A DNA stretch of 64,000 bases, taken from positions 1,240,001 to 1,304,000 of the forward strand of contig NZ_CP009238.1 of assembly GCF_000743945.1 (NCBI RefSeq), in the 5' to 3' direction. Source of the DNA: Basilea psittacipulmonis DSM 24701 (GTDB lineage: Bacteria > Pseudomonadota > Gammaproteobacteria > Burkholderiales > Burkholderiaceae_B). The notes beneath the pieces were generated by a model, which was not told where the DNA came from, ran no database searches, and was given only the letters and a program-made list of their open reading frames with translations. The position numbers and the translations under genes were made by a program. Shown here piece after piece: positions 1-9,461 of the stretch; the stretch's first letter is position 1; each line of letters begins with the position of its first letter.

Positions 1-869
1 ATGCCACTCGTTTATCTGCATTATTATCCAATGATGTGGACTGGATTTATCCTGTACCACCAACGGATTTAGACCGTGTACGCGATGATAAAAACCACAA
101 ACTCTACTCTATTCCCAGTGATCGATTGATTGCCATCCAAATGAACGCTAACGTGGTGCCTGCTTTTAAAGATGTACGCGTCAGACAAGCCGTCGTGGCA
201 GCTGTCAATAACGAGGGGATTGTTGAAAAAATCATGAGAGGCAATGCCACCGCTGGCGCTCAATTCTCTCCAGATGGCTTTTCTGGCCACAATCCAGACT
301 TGAAACCTCATTATGATTTGAAAAAGGCCAAAGAACTCATGAAAGAAGCGGGTTATGAAAAAGGATTTAACGTTACATTCATCTCGCCTAACGATCGTTA
401 CGTAAACGATGAAAAAATCGCTCAAACCGTTTCCGCTATGTTATCTCGCATCAACATCAAAGTCGATCTGAATGCTATGCCACGTGCACAGTACTGGAAT
501 GAATTTGATAAATGTGCCGCAGGACTACAACTGATTGGCTGGTCTTCTGACACCATGGATTCAGCAAACTTTAGCGAATTTTTAACCATGACCAGAGATG
601 AAAAAACTGGCTATGGCCAATACAACTGTAATGGTTATAGCAACCCCAAACTTGATAAACTCGTGCAAGATGCTAATTTTGAAACAGATACGAACAAGCG
701 TAACGAAATGCTCAGAGAAGTTTCTAAAATTGAATATGATGATGCCGTTGTCATTCCATTGCACTGGGAAAACCTTAACTGGGGCATGAGCAATAAAATT
801 GAAAACTTTGATGAAGTAGTTAACCTTAAAAACTTCCCATTGTGGGATCAGCTCAAAATCAAAGAGTAA
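1..869 (+). CDS. ABC transporter substrate-binding protein, peptide/nickel type (3' part of gene)
   Basis: The reading frame is open from base 3 and gives 288 residues to the stop; the 5' half lies left of the window. The visible part matches the C-terminal lobe of family 5 extracellular solute-binding proteins (DppA/OppA/NikA type). It has the hinge-region helix around RQAVVAAVNNEGIVEKI and the late aromatic segment PLHWENLNWGMSNKI. Such proteins sit in the periplasm and deliver peptides or related ligands to the membrane permeases. Two permease genes follow on the same strand after a 67-base gap, so this is the binding component of that importer. The ligand cannot be told from the sequence. 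The internal GTG at 36 is not the real start. Confidence 0.9.
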   Translation, partial: ATRLSALLSNDVDWIYPVPPTDLDRVRDDKNHKLYSIPSDRLIAIQMNANVVPAFKDVRVRQAVVAAVNNEGIVEKIMRGNATAGAQFSPDGFSGHNPDLKPHYDLKKAKELMKEAGYEKGFNVTFISPNDRYVNDEKIAQTVSAMLSRINIKVDLNAMPRAQYWNEFDKCAAGLQLIGWSSDTMDSANFSEFLTMTRDEKTGYGQYNCNGYSNPKLDKLVQDANFETDTNKRNEMLREVSKIEYDDAVVIPLHWENLNWGMSNKIENFDEVVNLKNFPLWDQLKIKE

Positions 870-890
870 GCGTTACATTCATCTCATCTT

Positions 891-913
891 TCAGGGTGTG
901 TCTCGCACCCTGA
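891..913 (+). terminator. Stem-loop between binding-protein and permease genes
   Basis: TCAGGGTG (891-898) pairs perfectly with CACCCTGA (906-913) around a 7-base loop. No real T-run follows. It is more likely an intra-operon mRNA stabiliser or attenuator, of the kind that keeps the binding protein in excess over the permeases, than a full terminator. The function is inferred. Confidence 0.5.
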
Positions 914-936
914 TATTTGCTTAAAGATATAAAAAT

Positions 937-1923
937 ATGTTGACATTTCTTTTTAAACGCCTAGTACAACTGCTGATTGTCATGCTCGCCATTTCGTTTA
1001 TTGCTTTTGCTATCCAGCAAAACCTTGGCGACCCTGTGGCCCAAATGACTGGACTGATGACTTCAGCTGAAGATAAAGCACTCTTACGAGAGAAACTAGG
1101 ACTTAACGATCCCTTCTTAGTACAGTATTGGAACTATATTGTTGGCATCGTCACTCATGGCGATTTTGGCAATAGTTACTTCTATAAAAAACCAACGATA
1201 GCATTAATTTTTGAAGCACTCCCCGCTACATTAGAACTTGTCTTTGTCACCGCAGTTATCGTCATCGGTTTATCCATTCCTTTAGGAATTTATGCCGCCA
1301 TTCATCCCAGAAATTGGCTCACCAAAATTATTATGGGTGTTTCTACCATTGGGATTTCTATTCCTGTGTTTTTGACCGCTATTTTATTGTTGTATATATT
1401 CTCTCAGACATTAGGTTGGCTACCTTCTTTTGGCAGAGGTGAAGTGGTCGAATTCTCCGATGGTGCTTGGTCAACAGGCTTATTAACCAAAGATGGGATT
1501 TTGCATCTTATACTGCCATCCATCGCCTTATCAACCATTATGTTACCTTTGTTTATTCGCTTAATTAGAAGTGAAATGATGGAGTCGCTTGGACAAGAAT
1601 ACATTCGTTTTGCTTATGCCAAAGGATTACCCAAACGTTTAATTTTTTACACACACGCTTTAAAAAACACCATGCTTCCTGTCATTACAGTGGGAGGCGT
1701 ACAACTGGGAACCATGATTGCTTATACCATTTTGACCGAAAGAGTGTTCGAATGGCCTGGATTAGGGAATTTATTTTTATATGCCATTAATCGTGCCGAT
1801 GTGCCACTTATTACGACCTATATTATTTTTGTAGGATTTATCTTTGTCTTCACCAATACCGTTGTAGATATTATTTATGGATTGATTGATCCTCGTGTCA
1901 AAAATATCGGAGGTAAATCATGA
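937..1923 (+). CDS. ABC transporter permease, DppB-type
   Basis: This is a 328-residue inner-membrane permease of the binding-protein-dependent (BPD_transp_1) family, first permease of a peptide/nickel-type importer. The N-terminus LFKRLVQLLIVMLAISFIAF is the usual first membrane helix, followed by the family's large periplasmic segment and further hydrophobic helices. The cytoplasmic EAA loop, which docks onto the ATPase, is visible at about residues 220-242 (EYIRFAYAKGLPKRLIFYTH). Its stop overlaps the start of the next permease (ATGA), so the two are translationally coupled. No ATP-binding subunits follow; they would have to be upstream of the window or elsewhere. Confidence 0.93.
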   Translation: MLTFLFKRLVQLLIVMLAISFIAFAIQQNLGDPVAQMTGLMTSAEDKALLREKLGLNDPFLVQYWNYIVGIVTHGDFGNSYFYKKPTIALIFEALPATLELVFVTAVIVIGLSIPLGIYAAIHPRNWLTKIIMGVSTIGISIPVFLTAILLLYIFSQTLGWLPSFGRGEVVEFSDGAWSTGLLTKDGILHLILPSIALSTIMLPLFIRLIRSEMMESLGQEYIRFAYAKGLPKRLIFYTHALKNTMLPVITVGGVQLGTMIAYTILTERVFEWPGLGNLFLYAINRADVPLITTYIIFVGFIFVFTNTVVDIIYGLIDPRVKNIGGKS

Positions 1924-2828
1924 AAAAGTTTTTGCAAAGTGATTTCTTTTATTATTTTAAACATGACAAAGTGGCGATTTTCTCCTTTTGCGTACTTGCA
2001 TTAATTATTTTAGCTGCTTTGTTTGCTCCCGTGATAGCCCCTCATAATCCCTATGATCTCTCAACCATTGATATTATGGACTCTGAGTTAGCACCCATCG
2101 GGCTAAATGGTTATGATGAACGTTTCTTATTAGGAACAGATGAACAAGGACGCGATATTTTATCCACCATTTTATATGGTCTTCGCACTTCATTAACCAT
2201 CGGCTTTTTTGCGGTACTAGCCCAAATGATTTTAGGGGTGCTCATCGGCCTTTTGTCTGCTTATTATGGCGGATGGGTTGATAACTTATTAATGCGAATT
2301 GCTGATATTCAACTATCTTTCTCAACCCTAATGGTGGCTATTATTATTTCTGCCATTTTTAAAACATTATTTGGCACCGCATTTTTTGCAGACAATGCAA
2401 TAATTATTTTGATCATCATTATCGGTATTGCTGAATGGCCTCAATATGCCCGAGCAATCAGGGCCAGTGCATTAGCTGAAAAAAGCAAAGAATATATCGA
2501 AGCGGCTAAAGTCATGGGCTTACCTCCCAAACGCATTATGTTCAAACACATGTTACCGAATTGCCTATCGCCGATTTTAGTTATTTCAACCGTACAAATT
2601 GCCAATGCGATCATGAGTGAAGCTGCCCTATCCTTTTTAGGACTCGGCATGCCTCCCGATAAACCATCACTCGGTTCTTTGATTTCAAATGGCTTTAATT
2701 ATATTAGCTCGGGATCATGGTGGATTACCTTATTCCCTGGCATTATGCTAATTATCCTAACCTTAGTCGTTAATCTATTAGGTGATTGGCTAAGAGATGT
2801 CTTTAATCCAAAACTGTATAAAGGATGA
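1920..2828 (+). CDS. ABC transporter permease, DppC-type
   Basis: This 302-residue permease is the partner of the preceding DppB-like protein. It has the short cytoplasmic N-terminus and a first membrane helix at about residues 20-40. The periplasmic segment contains the family signature FLLGTDEQGRDILSTILYGL. The EAA loop is at about residues 190-212 (EYIEAAKVMGLPPKRIMFKH). It starts 4 bases inside the upstream gene (ATGA overlap). The usual dppD/dppF ATPase genes are absent downstream. A short stem CCTGT/ACAGG (2851-2865) follows the stop and may mark the transcript end. Confidence 0.93.
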   Translation: MKKFLQSDFFYYFKHDKVAIFSFCVLALIILAALFAPVIAPHNPYDLSTIDIMDSELAPIGLNGYDERFLLGTDEQGRDILSTILYGLRTSLTIGFFAVLAQMILGVLIGLLSAYYGGWVDNLLMRIADIQLSFSTLMVAIIISAIFKTLFGTAFFADNAIIILIIIIGIAEWPQYARAIRASALAEKSKEYIEAAKVMGLPPKRIMFKHMLPNCLSPILVISTVQIANAIMSEAALSFLGLGMPPDKPSLGSLISNGFNYISSGSWWITLFPGIMLIILTLVVNLLGDWLRDVFNPKLYKG

Positions 2829-3115
2829 TGGTGACAGATAGTGACAGCGACCTGTTGGATACAGGAATGAAGCATTGTCCACGTTCTTTATAAAAAAATA
2901 AGCCATGATGAGGGGGGGGGTGTATCACGATAGCGATGCGACACTCCTTTACTTTTTCGATATAAAAAAGTCGTTCACATTCTGCAATAAGCTCGCATTA
3001 TTTTTCGATGCATTCGTGATGTATTCGATGCATTATCTGTCTAATGACTCAACGTACCTATCTCTTATGGGTGAGATATTATTTTGCAGTAAAGAATTAT
3101 TTTTGGAAATGAGGT
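2829..3115. other. Intergenic region with a G9 tract; no convincing gene
   Basis: Between the dppC-like stop and the ogt stop there is no recognisable gene. It holds a weak stem-loop (2851-2865) and a run of nine G at 2912-2920. A 76-codon frame starting at 2905 crosses the G run and runs into ogt antisense; its protein resembles nothing I recognise and has no good ribosome-binding site. Confidence 0.5.
2912..2920. repeat. Homopolymer tract, G9
   Basis: Nine consecutive G lie in an AT-rich intergenic region about 90 bases past the permease stop. Runs of this length are rare by chance at this base composition and are typical slippage sites. Two other long G/C runs (26582-26589 and 27415-27423) are inside genes. 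Confidence 0.75.
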
Positions 3116-3643
3116 TTAAGATGCATGTTTTTTGAGGCAAGAAAGATCATATCCCTCTGCCGTTAATAATGCTTTTTTTATGTCTAAACCCCAGTGATAA
3201 CCTCCTATTCCGCCTTGATGAGCTATCACTCGATGACAAGGAATTAAAATCGAAATAGGATTTTTGGAGATGGCGTTCCCTACTGCCCTAAATGCCTTGG
3301 GCTTACCAATTTTAATGGCAATATCTTTATAACTAGCAAACGATTGAGGTGGAATTGTCATCAAAGCTTGCCAAACACTTTGTTCAAATACAGTTCCTTT
3401 TAATCGCATTGGAAAATGTCTAATTTCTTGAGAACCGATATGGTGTAAATAAGCAAACACCTCTTTGTGTAAGATCGTCTGTCGCTCAATAAATTCATCA
3501 TTCGGATACATGCATTTCAAATCAGCCCAAGCCAACGAGTCACTGCACTCCCCCTCAAATAGGCCCAAAAACACAATCTCATCATCTTGAGTCGCTAACA
3601 ACACACAAGCAAAATCAAAGCATTCAGTAGAATAAACGATCAT
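3116..3643 (-). CDS. ogt: Methylated-DNA--protein-cysteine methyltransferase
   Basis: This 175-residue suicide DNA-repair protein moves the alkyl group from O6-alkylguanine (or O4-alkylthymine) to its own cysteine. The active-site signature IPCHRVIAHQGGIGGYHWG is present near residues 142-160. The upstream helix-turn-helix region (FEQSVWQALMTIPPQSFASY) carries the DNA-binding part. The length fits the Ogt class rather than the larger Ada. It stands alone on the minus strand, downstream of a 584-base intergenic region. Confidence 0.93.
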   Translation of the reverse strand: MIVYSTECFDFACVLLATQDDEIVFLGLFEGECSDSLAWADLKCMYPNDEFIERQTILHKEVFAYLHHIGSQEIRHFPMRLKGTVFEQSVWQALMTIPPQSFASYKDIAIKIGKPKAFRAVGNAISKNPISILIPCHRVIAHQGGIGGYHWGLDIKKALLTAEGYDLSCLKKHAS

Positions 3644-3864
3644 TTAAATCAAAAAACTCAATAAAACTTTATTTTATCTCTATTAGTACGCCCAACGTTA
3701 CCTTGATTTGAGATCAGGATCCATGTTGTCCCGATAGTTCTTCGTTACCTGCCTGTTTATTACCCTTTAACAACTCACTTAAAGATTTGGCATCGCCGTT
3801 TCTTAAATATCTACACCACGCCCATCAAAATAATTAACAAAATCCAACAATTAATAAAATCCCC

Positions 3865-3893
3865 TTGTCTTAAAATTGGTTTTTATGTATAAT
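3865..3893 (+). promoter_or_regulatory. Strong sigma-70-type promoter for candidate small RNA
   Basis: The -35 is TTGTCT (3865-3870), the spacer is exactly 17 bases, and the -10 is a perfect TATAAT (3888-3893). Expected transcription start is about 3900-3901. No protein gene follows on this strand, so the promoter most likely serves the structured element directly downstream. Confidence 0.7.
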
Positions 3894-3900
3894 CGTAATC

Positions 3901-3981
3901 AGAGGCTGCGTTTGTAGATTCAACCTCCCTCGGATTTGTGATCCGAGACCGATGTTGAATACTATTAAATGTAGCCTTTTT
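3901..3981 (+). ncRNA. Candidate structured small RNA (about 80 nt)
   Basis: Immediately after a good promoter the sequence folds into one long hairpin of three nested perfect or near-perfect stems. AGGCTGC (3903-3909) pairs with GTAGCCT (3971-3977), one G-U pair. ATTCAAC (3918-3924) pairs with GTTGAAT (3954-3960). CTCGGAT (3929-3935) pairs with ATCCGAG (3941-3947). The outer stem is followed directly by a T-run to 3981, as in intrinsic termination. I do not recognise the family: it is not tRNA, and I see neither the SRP-RNA GGAA-loop core nor 6S features. That the element is expressed is inference. Confidence 0.5.
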
Positions 3982-4227
3982 CTTATTCTCGTGAATAATA
4001 GTGCTTTCCTCACTACAATTTTCACATCTGTCAACTTAGGATTTGGCAGTCTCGACGTATCCTAAACATCTCGTAATACTATAATTTTCGCGTCCATCAA
4101 CCTCTCCACAGATACGCATTGTAATTTCTTCTTTTTTTCCAATATTGTTCAAATTAAACGATCCGTCATTTGCTTATAAAAACCATGATTTGACCGATCG
4201 AATTTAAAGCTGAGAGTGGTTGGATCT

Positions 4228-5304
4228 TCATTGAGATGTCGAGAAACGCAGTTTCCTATCTTTTAACACCAAAGTAACATCTTCTTGACTTAATCTTGCC
4301 GCCCTATCTGTGCCCATTTGATGAACTTGGTTGATTTGTTTAATCCATTCTAATAATCGTGCTTGGGTAGGTGCTTTATAGCCATTTTTTTGTAAATAAA
4401 ATCGTAATAAATTCATTTGACGTTCAGGACTTAATTGACGCAAAGAAGCGATATTCAATGGTTTAGATAATATTAAACTCGTATCCCCTCTCAAACCCGC
4501 ACCATCAGGCAACTCACCAACCTCATCACTACAACACTTCGTTGTATCATCGCATAAACCCGCCACATATCGATAATCACTTTCTGCCAGTTCTTCTAGC
4601 AAATGTTGTTCTTGTTTCATAATATCGGATAGGCGAAGCAAGTTTTCTTGCCACATCGGCCAGTTTTGATTCAAAACAGGAATAATATGTTCACGCAAAA
4701 CACCTCTTGCGTAATGTGTATCATGATTACTAGGATCTTGAATATAAGCCCAGTTCAAGGCTTTTGACCATTTATCGGCACGTTCTACAATTTCTTTTTT
4801 ATTAACCATCAAAAACGGTCTATGAAGCTGGTAATGCTCATAAGAAGTCGTTTCTGACATTGCCTGCAAGCCCGCCACTCCTGTACCTCTTAACATACGA
4901 AACAGCAATGTTTCCGCTTGATCTTGTAAGTGATGAGCCGTCATAAAATGATGAATATCATATTCGTTTGCAATATCAGAAAAGGCTTGATACCTTGCTT
5001 TTCGGGCCGCTGCTTCAATTCCTTTGCCTACATTATCGACCGTGACATATTTCACCACTAAAGGCAAATTCAACTGTTGACAAAGCAAACGACATCGTTG
5101 TGCCCATTCATCGGCCTGTTCCAATAAACCATGATGAACATGCACAACTAATAATTCAATCTTATTAGCAAAATGCGTTCGGATAATTTTTTCTAGTTCA
5201 ACCAGTAGTACAAAAGAATCCGCTCCGCCACTAAAGGCAATAGCCCATTTGGAAGAGGCTCCAAGATGGGCTATTAGCTGTTTTTCACCTGAAAATGTTG
5301 GCAT
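4228..5304 (-). CDS. tilS: tRNA(Ile)-lysidine synthase
   Basis: This 358-residue enzyme converts C34 of the tRNA-Ile CAU anticodon to lysidine using ATP and lysine, so that the tRNA reads AUA. The N-type ATP-pyrophosphatase loop is visible as AFSGGADSFVLL (about residues 23-34). Further family segments are VVHVHHGL and FMTAHHLQDQAETLLFRML. The protein is shorter than E. coli TilS (about 430 residues), with a reduced C-terminal region, as is common in related bacteria. Its start overlaps the accA stop by one base, so the two are co-translated (tilS-accA order as in Bordetella). Confidence 0.95.
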   Translation of the reverse strand: MPTFSGEKQLIAHLGASSKWAIAFSGGADSFVLLVELEKIIRTHFANKIELLVVHVHHGLLEQADEWAQRCRLLCQQLNLPLVVKYVTVDNVGKGIEAAARKARYQAFSDIANEYDIHHFMTAHHLQDQAETLLFRMLRGTGVAGLQAMSETTSYEHYQLHRPFLMVNKKEIVERADKWSKALNWAYIQDPSNHDTHYARGVLREHIIPVLNQNWPMWQENLLRLSDIMKQEQHLLEELAESDYRYVAGLCDDTTKCCSDEVGELPDGAGLRGDTSLILSKPLNIASLRQLSPERQMNLLRFYLQKNGYKAPTQARLLEWIKQINQVHQMGTDRAARLSQEDVTLVLKDRKLRFSTSQ

Positions 5305-6263
5305 TATTTTTCTTGGTATTGACCGTAAGACAACAAGCGATTGAGACGTTTTTCAAGCAATTGTTTCTTGGGTTGGTTTTTCAATTTACGATAATGCTCA
5401 ACCAAACTCTTCTTGAGTAAAGCAGCCGCTTCTTGAGGGTTACGATGGGCCCCACCTACTGGTTCTGGCACCACTTCATCAATTAAACCCAGTTCGTGCA
5501 AACGAGGAGCCGTGATCGCTAAAGCTTCAGCCGCAACTGAGGCTTTATCAGCACTACGCCACAAAATAGAAGCACAACCTTCTGGTGAAATCACACCATA
5601 AGTTGAGTATTGAAGCATCTGAACGACATCACCTACAGCAATAGCCAAAGCACCACCAGAACCACCTTCACCGATGATCGTCGCAATAATTGGCACTTTA
5701 AGTTCCGCCATTACATACAGATTATGACCAATCGCTTCTGATTGACCTCTTTCTTCAGCACCAATACCTGGATAAGCTCCTGGTGTATCCACAAACGTGA
5801 AAATAGGCAATTTAAATTTTTCTGCCAACTTCATCAAACGCTTGGCTTTACGATAACCTTCAGGTTTTGGCATACCAAAATTACGTCTTGCACGTTCTTT
5901 AGTGTCACGTCCTTTTTGGTGTCCAATCACCATACACGCATCACCGTTAAAACGAGCTAATCCGCCGATAATAGACTGATCATCTTCGTACATACGATCG
6001 CCATGCAATTCATGGAAATCGGTAAAGATCTCGTTAATATAATCCATGGTGTAAGGACGTTGTGGATGACGTGCCACTAAAGCGGTTTGCCAAGGTGTTA
6101 GCTTACTATAAATACTTTTGGTTAAAGCCTCACTTTTTTCTTGGAGCTTCTCCACCTCTTCAGATATATCCACTGCAGAATCAGACGACATATGTCTTAA
6201 CTGCTCTACCTTATGTTCTAATTCAGCAATCGGTTGCTCAAAATCTAAAAATGTTCTTTTCAT
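5304..6263 (-). CDS. accA: Acetyl-CoA carboxylase, carboxyltransferase subunit alpha
   Basis: This 319-residue protein has the usual family length. With AccD it transfers the carboxyl group from biotin-carrier protein to acetyl-CoA, making malonyl-CoA, the first step of fatty-acid synthesis. Diagnostic segments are [26 protein letters not shown]-type ADRMYEDD context, [18 protein letters not shown] and [13 protein letters not shown]. It lies between alkA-like (4-base gap region) and tilS (one-base overlap) in a minus-strand operon with cysS. Confidence 0.97.
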   Translation of the reverse strand: MKRTFLDFEQPIAELEHKVEQLRHMSSDSAVDISEEVEKLQEKSEALTKSIYSKLTPWQTALVARHPQRPYTMDYINEIFTDFHELHGDRMYEDDQSIIGGLARFNGDACMVIGHQKGRDTKERARRNFGMPKPEGYRKAKRLMKLAEKFKLPIFTFVDTPGAYPGIGAEERGQSEAIGHNLYVMAELKVPIIATIIGEGGSGGALAIAVGDVVQMLQYSTYGVISPEGCASILWRSADKASVAAEALAITAPRLHELGLIDEVVPEPVGGAHRNPQEAAALLKKSLVEHYRKLKNQPKKQLLEKRLNRLLSYGQYQEK

Positions 6264-6266
6264 AAC

Positions 6267-6917
6267 TTATTCCGTTTGGTCTAGCTCAAGGCTTTTCCAT
6301 AAATACCAAGTGGCGACAGTACACCATGGTTGCCATGCTTGTGCTAAATTTTTCATGACAGCTGGCGTAACTGTTTCACCTCCAAAATAATGCTTTTCAA
6401 TCGCCTTTTTCAATCCTAAATCAACAATAGGTAGAACATTAGGACGCTGTAAAAACATCATCAAAAATATCTGTGCGGTCCAAGGTCCAATCCCCTTTAT
6501 CGCACAAAGCTGTTTCACGATCTCATCATCACTCATTTTAGACCAATGAGAAGGTGTCACCCATTCATTTTGAAAATAAATTGCCAAATCTTTTAGATAA
6601 ACCACTTTTCGTGTACCTATTCCGATACCCTTTAACGCCTGTTCAGACAGTTTCAGCACTACGCTAGGTTCAACTTGTCGCTGGCACAATTCTCTTTCAA
6701 AATTCGACCAAATCTTATTTGCCGTTTTCGTAGAGATTTGTTGGGCCACAATAGAACGAGCCAATGTTGAAAATGCGTCCATTTGTTTCTGGGGCAATTT
6801 CTTTTCATTCAAACTGATAATTTTACCTAAAATTTTATCAGCTTGCTTTAAATCCACCACCGCTTTCGTCCAATAATCTTCAAACGCCAATGACGATTTA
6901 TCTACAGATGACTTCAT
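6267..6917 (-). CDS. DNA-3-methyladenine glycosylase, AlkA-like (HhH-GPD)
   Basis: This 216-residue base-excision repair glycosylase removes alkylated purines. The helix-hairpin-helix and catalytic Asp motif is clear: LCAIKGIGPWTAQIFLMMF then VLPIVDLGLKKA, the D being the conserved catalytic aspartate. No Fe-S cysteine cluster is seen, which separates it from Nth/MutY. It is short and lacks the N-terminal domain of E. coli AlkA, like many betaproteobacterial homologues. It sits between cysS and accA, the usual place in Alcaligenaceae, so it is co-transcribed with housekeeping genes rather than being ada-induced. Confidence 0.9.
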   Translation of the reverse strand: MKSSVDKSSLAFEDYWTKAVVDLKQADKILGKIISLNEKKLPQKQMDAFSTLARSIVAQQISTKTANKIWSNFERELCQRQVEPSVVLKLSEQALKGIGIGTRKVVYLKDLAIYFQNEWVTPSHWSKMSDDEIVKQLCAIKGIGPWTAQIFLMMFLQRPNVLPIVDLGLKKAIEKHYFGGETVTPAVMKNLAQAWQPWCTVATWYLWKSLELDQTE

Positions 6918-6934
6918 TTTTCAAAAAGATATAC

Positions 6935-8377
6935 CTATATTCGTCGCCATTGAGTGATACCACCTGCCTTATCTTCCAGTTCAATACCCGCTTCTTTCAA
7001 AGATTGACGAATCGCATCTGCACGAGCAAAGTCTTTTGCTTTTTTCGCATCCGCACGTTCCTGAATCAATGATTCAATCGCTTCATCCGTTAAGGCTGTA
7101 TTCACTTGTGTTTGGTGTTTAGAGTAGCGTGTAGCAGACTTCACATATACTTGTGGATTTTCTTGTAACAATCCCAATATACCTGCCAATGCTTTTAGTT
7201 CCTGTGCTTTTTCTAAGGATTGAAGACGATTGGCGTCATTTGCTAACTCAAATAAAACCGACACCGCTTCAGCCGTATTAAAGTCATCATTCATAGCTTG
7301 AGCAAAGCGTTTGGCATACTCAGAATCCCACTGTACACTAACTTCTGAAGACACTCCCAAGTTTAATAAACACTGGTATAAACGATCTAATGCCGTTTGG
7401 GCTTCGATCAAATTATCAGGCGTAAAGTTCTGTGGACTTCTATAATGATTGCGGATAATGAAAAAACGTAGCATTTCAGCTTCTCTTGGATTCACTGAAT
7501 AGCTTGGCGAATCCGCCTCAGGCGAAACCCCAATTACTTCGCGGATTGTTCTAAAGTTACCCAATGATTTAGACATCTTTTCATCGTCCACCATCAATGG
7601 ACCACAATGCATCCAAATATTAGCCAGCGGCTTATCAAACGCCCCTTCACTTTGGGCAATTTCATTTTCATGGTGTGGGAATTTCAAGTCTGGACCACCG
7701 CCGTGAATATCTAAAGGCAAGCCCAATTCCATACTCATGGCCGAACATTCGATATGCCAACCTGGTCGCCCTAAGCCATAAGGAGAAGCCCATTTAGAAT
7801 CTTCTGGCTCCGAATCTTTAGCCGATTTCCACAACACAAAATCTAGCGGATCGTTTTTAGCATCAGAAACCGCCACGCGTTCTCCTGCACGCAAATCGTC
7901 TAAGGAACGTCCTGACAACTTACCATACTGAGGAAAATTTCTTACCGCATAATTCACATCACCGTCTTTTGCTTGATAGGCCAGCTGTTTTTCTTCAAGT
8001 TTTTTAATGATGCTTAACATCCCAGAAATATGTTCCGTTGCACGCGGTTCATGAGTCGGTGCAATCACGCCCAAAGCTTTTTCATCAGCGTGCATCGCAT
8101 CCGTATAGAATCGAGTAATATCCGCCAATGGTTTATTCAGTGCCACTGCTTTGCGAATAATTTTATCGTCAATATCTGTAATGTTTCGCGTGTAGTCAAC
8201 GGTGTAACCTATCTGTCTTAACCATCTCGCCACCACATCAAAACCTACCAACATTCGAGCATGTCCCAAATGACAAAAATCATATACGGTCATCCCACAC
8301 ACATACATACGCACATGATTTTTTTGTAATGGCTCAAAGACTTCTTTTTTACGACTAAGCGAATTATAAATTTGCAT
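6935..8377 (-). CDS. cysS: Cysteinyl-tRNA synthetase
   Basis: This 480-residue class I synthetase charges tRNA-Cys. The first half has the zinc-site cysteine in [17 protein letters not shown], which includes the HIGH-type motif (HLGH). GWHIECSAM and [10 protein letters not shown] hold further zinc and active-site residues. The KMSKS loop is [10 protein letters not shown]. The C-terminal anticodon-binding region ends in GGITQWRRI. It is the first gene of the cysS-alkA-accA-tilS minus-strand string; its start at 8377 lies 63 bases from the divergent TPR gene, so the two share a short promoter region. Confidence 0.97.
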   Translation of the reverse strand: MQIYNSLSRKKEVFEPLQKNHVRMYVCGMTVYDFCHLGHARMLVGFDVVARWLRQIGYTVDYTRNITDIDDKIIRKAVALNKPLADITRFYTDAMHADEKALGVIAPTHEPRATEHISGMLSIIKKLEEKQLAYQAKDGDVNYAVRNFPQYGKLSGRSLDDLRAGERVAVSDAKNDPLDFVLWKSAKDSEPEDSKWASPYGLGRPGWHIECSAMSMELGLPLDIHGGGPDLKFPHHENEIAQSEGAFDKPLANIWMHCGPLMVDDEKMSKSLGNFRTIREVIGVSPEADSPSYSVNPREAEMLRFFIIRNHYRSPQNFTPDNLIEAQTALDRLYQCLLNLGVSSEVSVQWDSEYAKRFAQAMNDDFNTAEAVSVLFELANDANRLQSLEKAQELKALAGILGLLQENPQVYVKSATRYSKHQTQVNTALTDEAIESLIQERADAKKAKDFARADAIRQSLKEAGIELEDKAGGITQWRRI

Positions 8378-8440
8378 GATTAGGTTAAAATAATATAATC
8401 GAACAAGTCTATAATTTTATCACTCAAATAGGTCATCAAC

Positions 8441-8935
8441 GTGAATATACATTTGAATCGTATTCGTCAAACAGGCTTGCTGTGTCTTTTGTTATGTCTT
8501 ACTCACGCACCTGCCCATGCTGGCGAGGGATGGCGTTGGCTAAATAAAGAACTCGGAAAAATCACGCCCTCAGTGGACACCTCTATCCCCGAAAGTAAAA
8601 CCACCTTTTACAAAAGAATGGATAGTTTGATCAAATCTAAAAATGCCAAAGCCGCTCTTAAAGAATTAAACAAGGCCACATCTGATCCCATGATCGAGAC
8701 CTTGAAAGCACGTGCTTATGAGACGTTAGGCGACACTGCAACCGCCCTAAAAATCTACACTAAACTGAGCGAATCCTATCCAGAGTTAGCAGAGATCTGG
8801 AATAATATCGGCGTTATTAAAGCCAAAGAAGGGAATATTGACGAAGCCATTGCATTGTTTAAAAAATCAATCGTCACCAATCCCGATTTATCAGCCCCCT
8901 TGAAAAACCTCAAAAAGCTCCAATCTAAGGAATAG
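8441..8935 (+). CDS. Secreted tetratricopeptide-repeat protein
   Basis: This 164-residue protein starts with GTG. An N-terminal signal peptide (hydrophobic LLCLLLCLTHAPAHA, predicted cleavage after AHA near residue 27) sends it to the periplasm. Residues about 65-160 form two to three TPR-like helical pairs (ALKIYTKLSESYPELAEIWNNI, AIALFKKSIVTNPDLSAPLKNL). The protein precedes ppiB and lpxH, as in Bordetella, and probably forms an operon with them (24-base gap to ppiB, with the AAGGA site belonging to ppiB). The partner and exact role are unknown. Confidence 0.85.
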   Translation: MNIHLNRIRQTGLLCLLLCLTHAPAHAGEGWRWLNKELGKITPSVDTSIPESKTTFYKRMDSLIKSKNAKAALKELNKATSDPMIETLKARAYETLGDTATALKIYTKLSESYPELAEIWNNIGVIKAKEGNIDEAIALFKKSIVTNPDLSAPLKNLKKLQSKE

Positions 8936-8959
8936 CAATTATTTTTATAAAGGATAGTT

Positions 8960-9460
8960 ATGAGTAAAGTACTGTTAGAAACTAATTATGGCAACATCAC
9001 GGTCGAACTAGACGATGAAAAAGCACCGATCACGGTCGCTAATTTCCTAGACTATGTAAAAGATGGCTTTTACAACAATGTCATTTTTCATCGTGTGATC
9101 AAAGGGTTTATGATCCAAGGTGGCGGTTTTGAACCTGGCATGAAACAAAAACCAACCAAAGCTGAAATTAAAAACGAAGCAGACAATGGTCTTCGTAATG
9201 ACAAATACACCATTGCGATGGCTCGTACATCAGAACCTCATTCTGCAACCGCTCAGTTCTTCATCAATACTGCAGATAACGATTTCTTAAACTTTACGGC
9301 TCCGAATGGCAATGGTTATGGCTATGCCGTATTTGGTAAAGTTGTTGAGGGTCAAGAAACTGTTGACAAAATCGAAAAAGTTCGCACAGGTTCTCATGGT
9401 TTTCACCGCGATGTTCCTGTTGAAGAAGTCGTGATTAAATCAGCTAAGATCATTGACTAA
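8960..9460 (+). CDS. ppiB: Peptidyl-prolyl cis-trans isomerase, cyclophilin type (cytosolic)
   Basis: This 166-residue cyclophilin catalyses proline cis-trans isomerisation during protein folding. It has no signal peptide, so it is the cytosolic PpiB form. Visible signatures are [20 protein letters not shown] (catalytic Arg, Phe, Met and Gln), the [18 protein letters not shown] segment, and [17 protein letters not shown]. An AAGGA ribosome-binding site precedes the ATG. Many betaproteobacteria have a tandem secreted and cytosolic pair here; only one copy is present. The lpxH start follows the stop by one base. Confidence 0.95.
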   Translation: MSKVLLETNYGNITVELDDEKAPITVANFLDYVKDGFYNNVIFHRVIKGFMIQGGGFEPGMKQKPTKAEIKNEADNGLRNDKYTIAMARTSEPHSATAQFFINTADNDFLNFTAPNGNGYGYAVFGKVVEGQETVDKIEKVRTGSHGFHRDVPVEEVVIKSAKIID

Positions 9461-9461
9461 C

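Larger units (their letters stand above)
3644..4227. other. Long intergenic region between ogt and tilS
   Basis: This 584-base stretch has no plausible protein gene on either strand. Its main content is a rightward sigma-70-type promoter (3865-3893) followed by a folded, T-tailed element (3901-3981), listed separately as a candidate small RNA. Nothing else was recognised in 3644-3860 or 3985-4227. Confidence 0.6.

Noticed and set aside
2905..3135. 76-codon plus-strand frame that crosses the G9 run
   Set aside because: No ribosome site, no recognisable protein, and its 3' end is antisense to ogt. Kept only as context for the G9 run.
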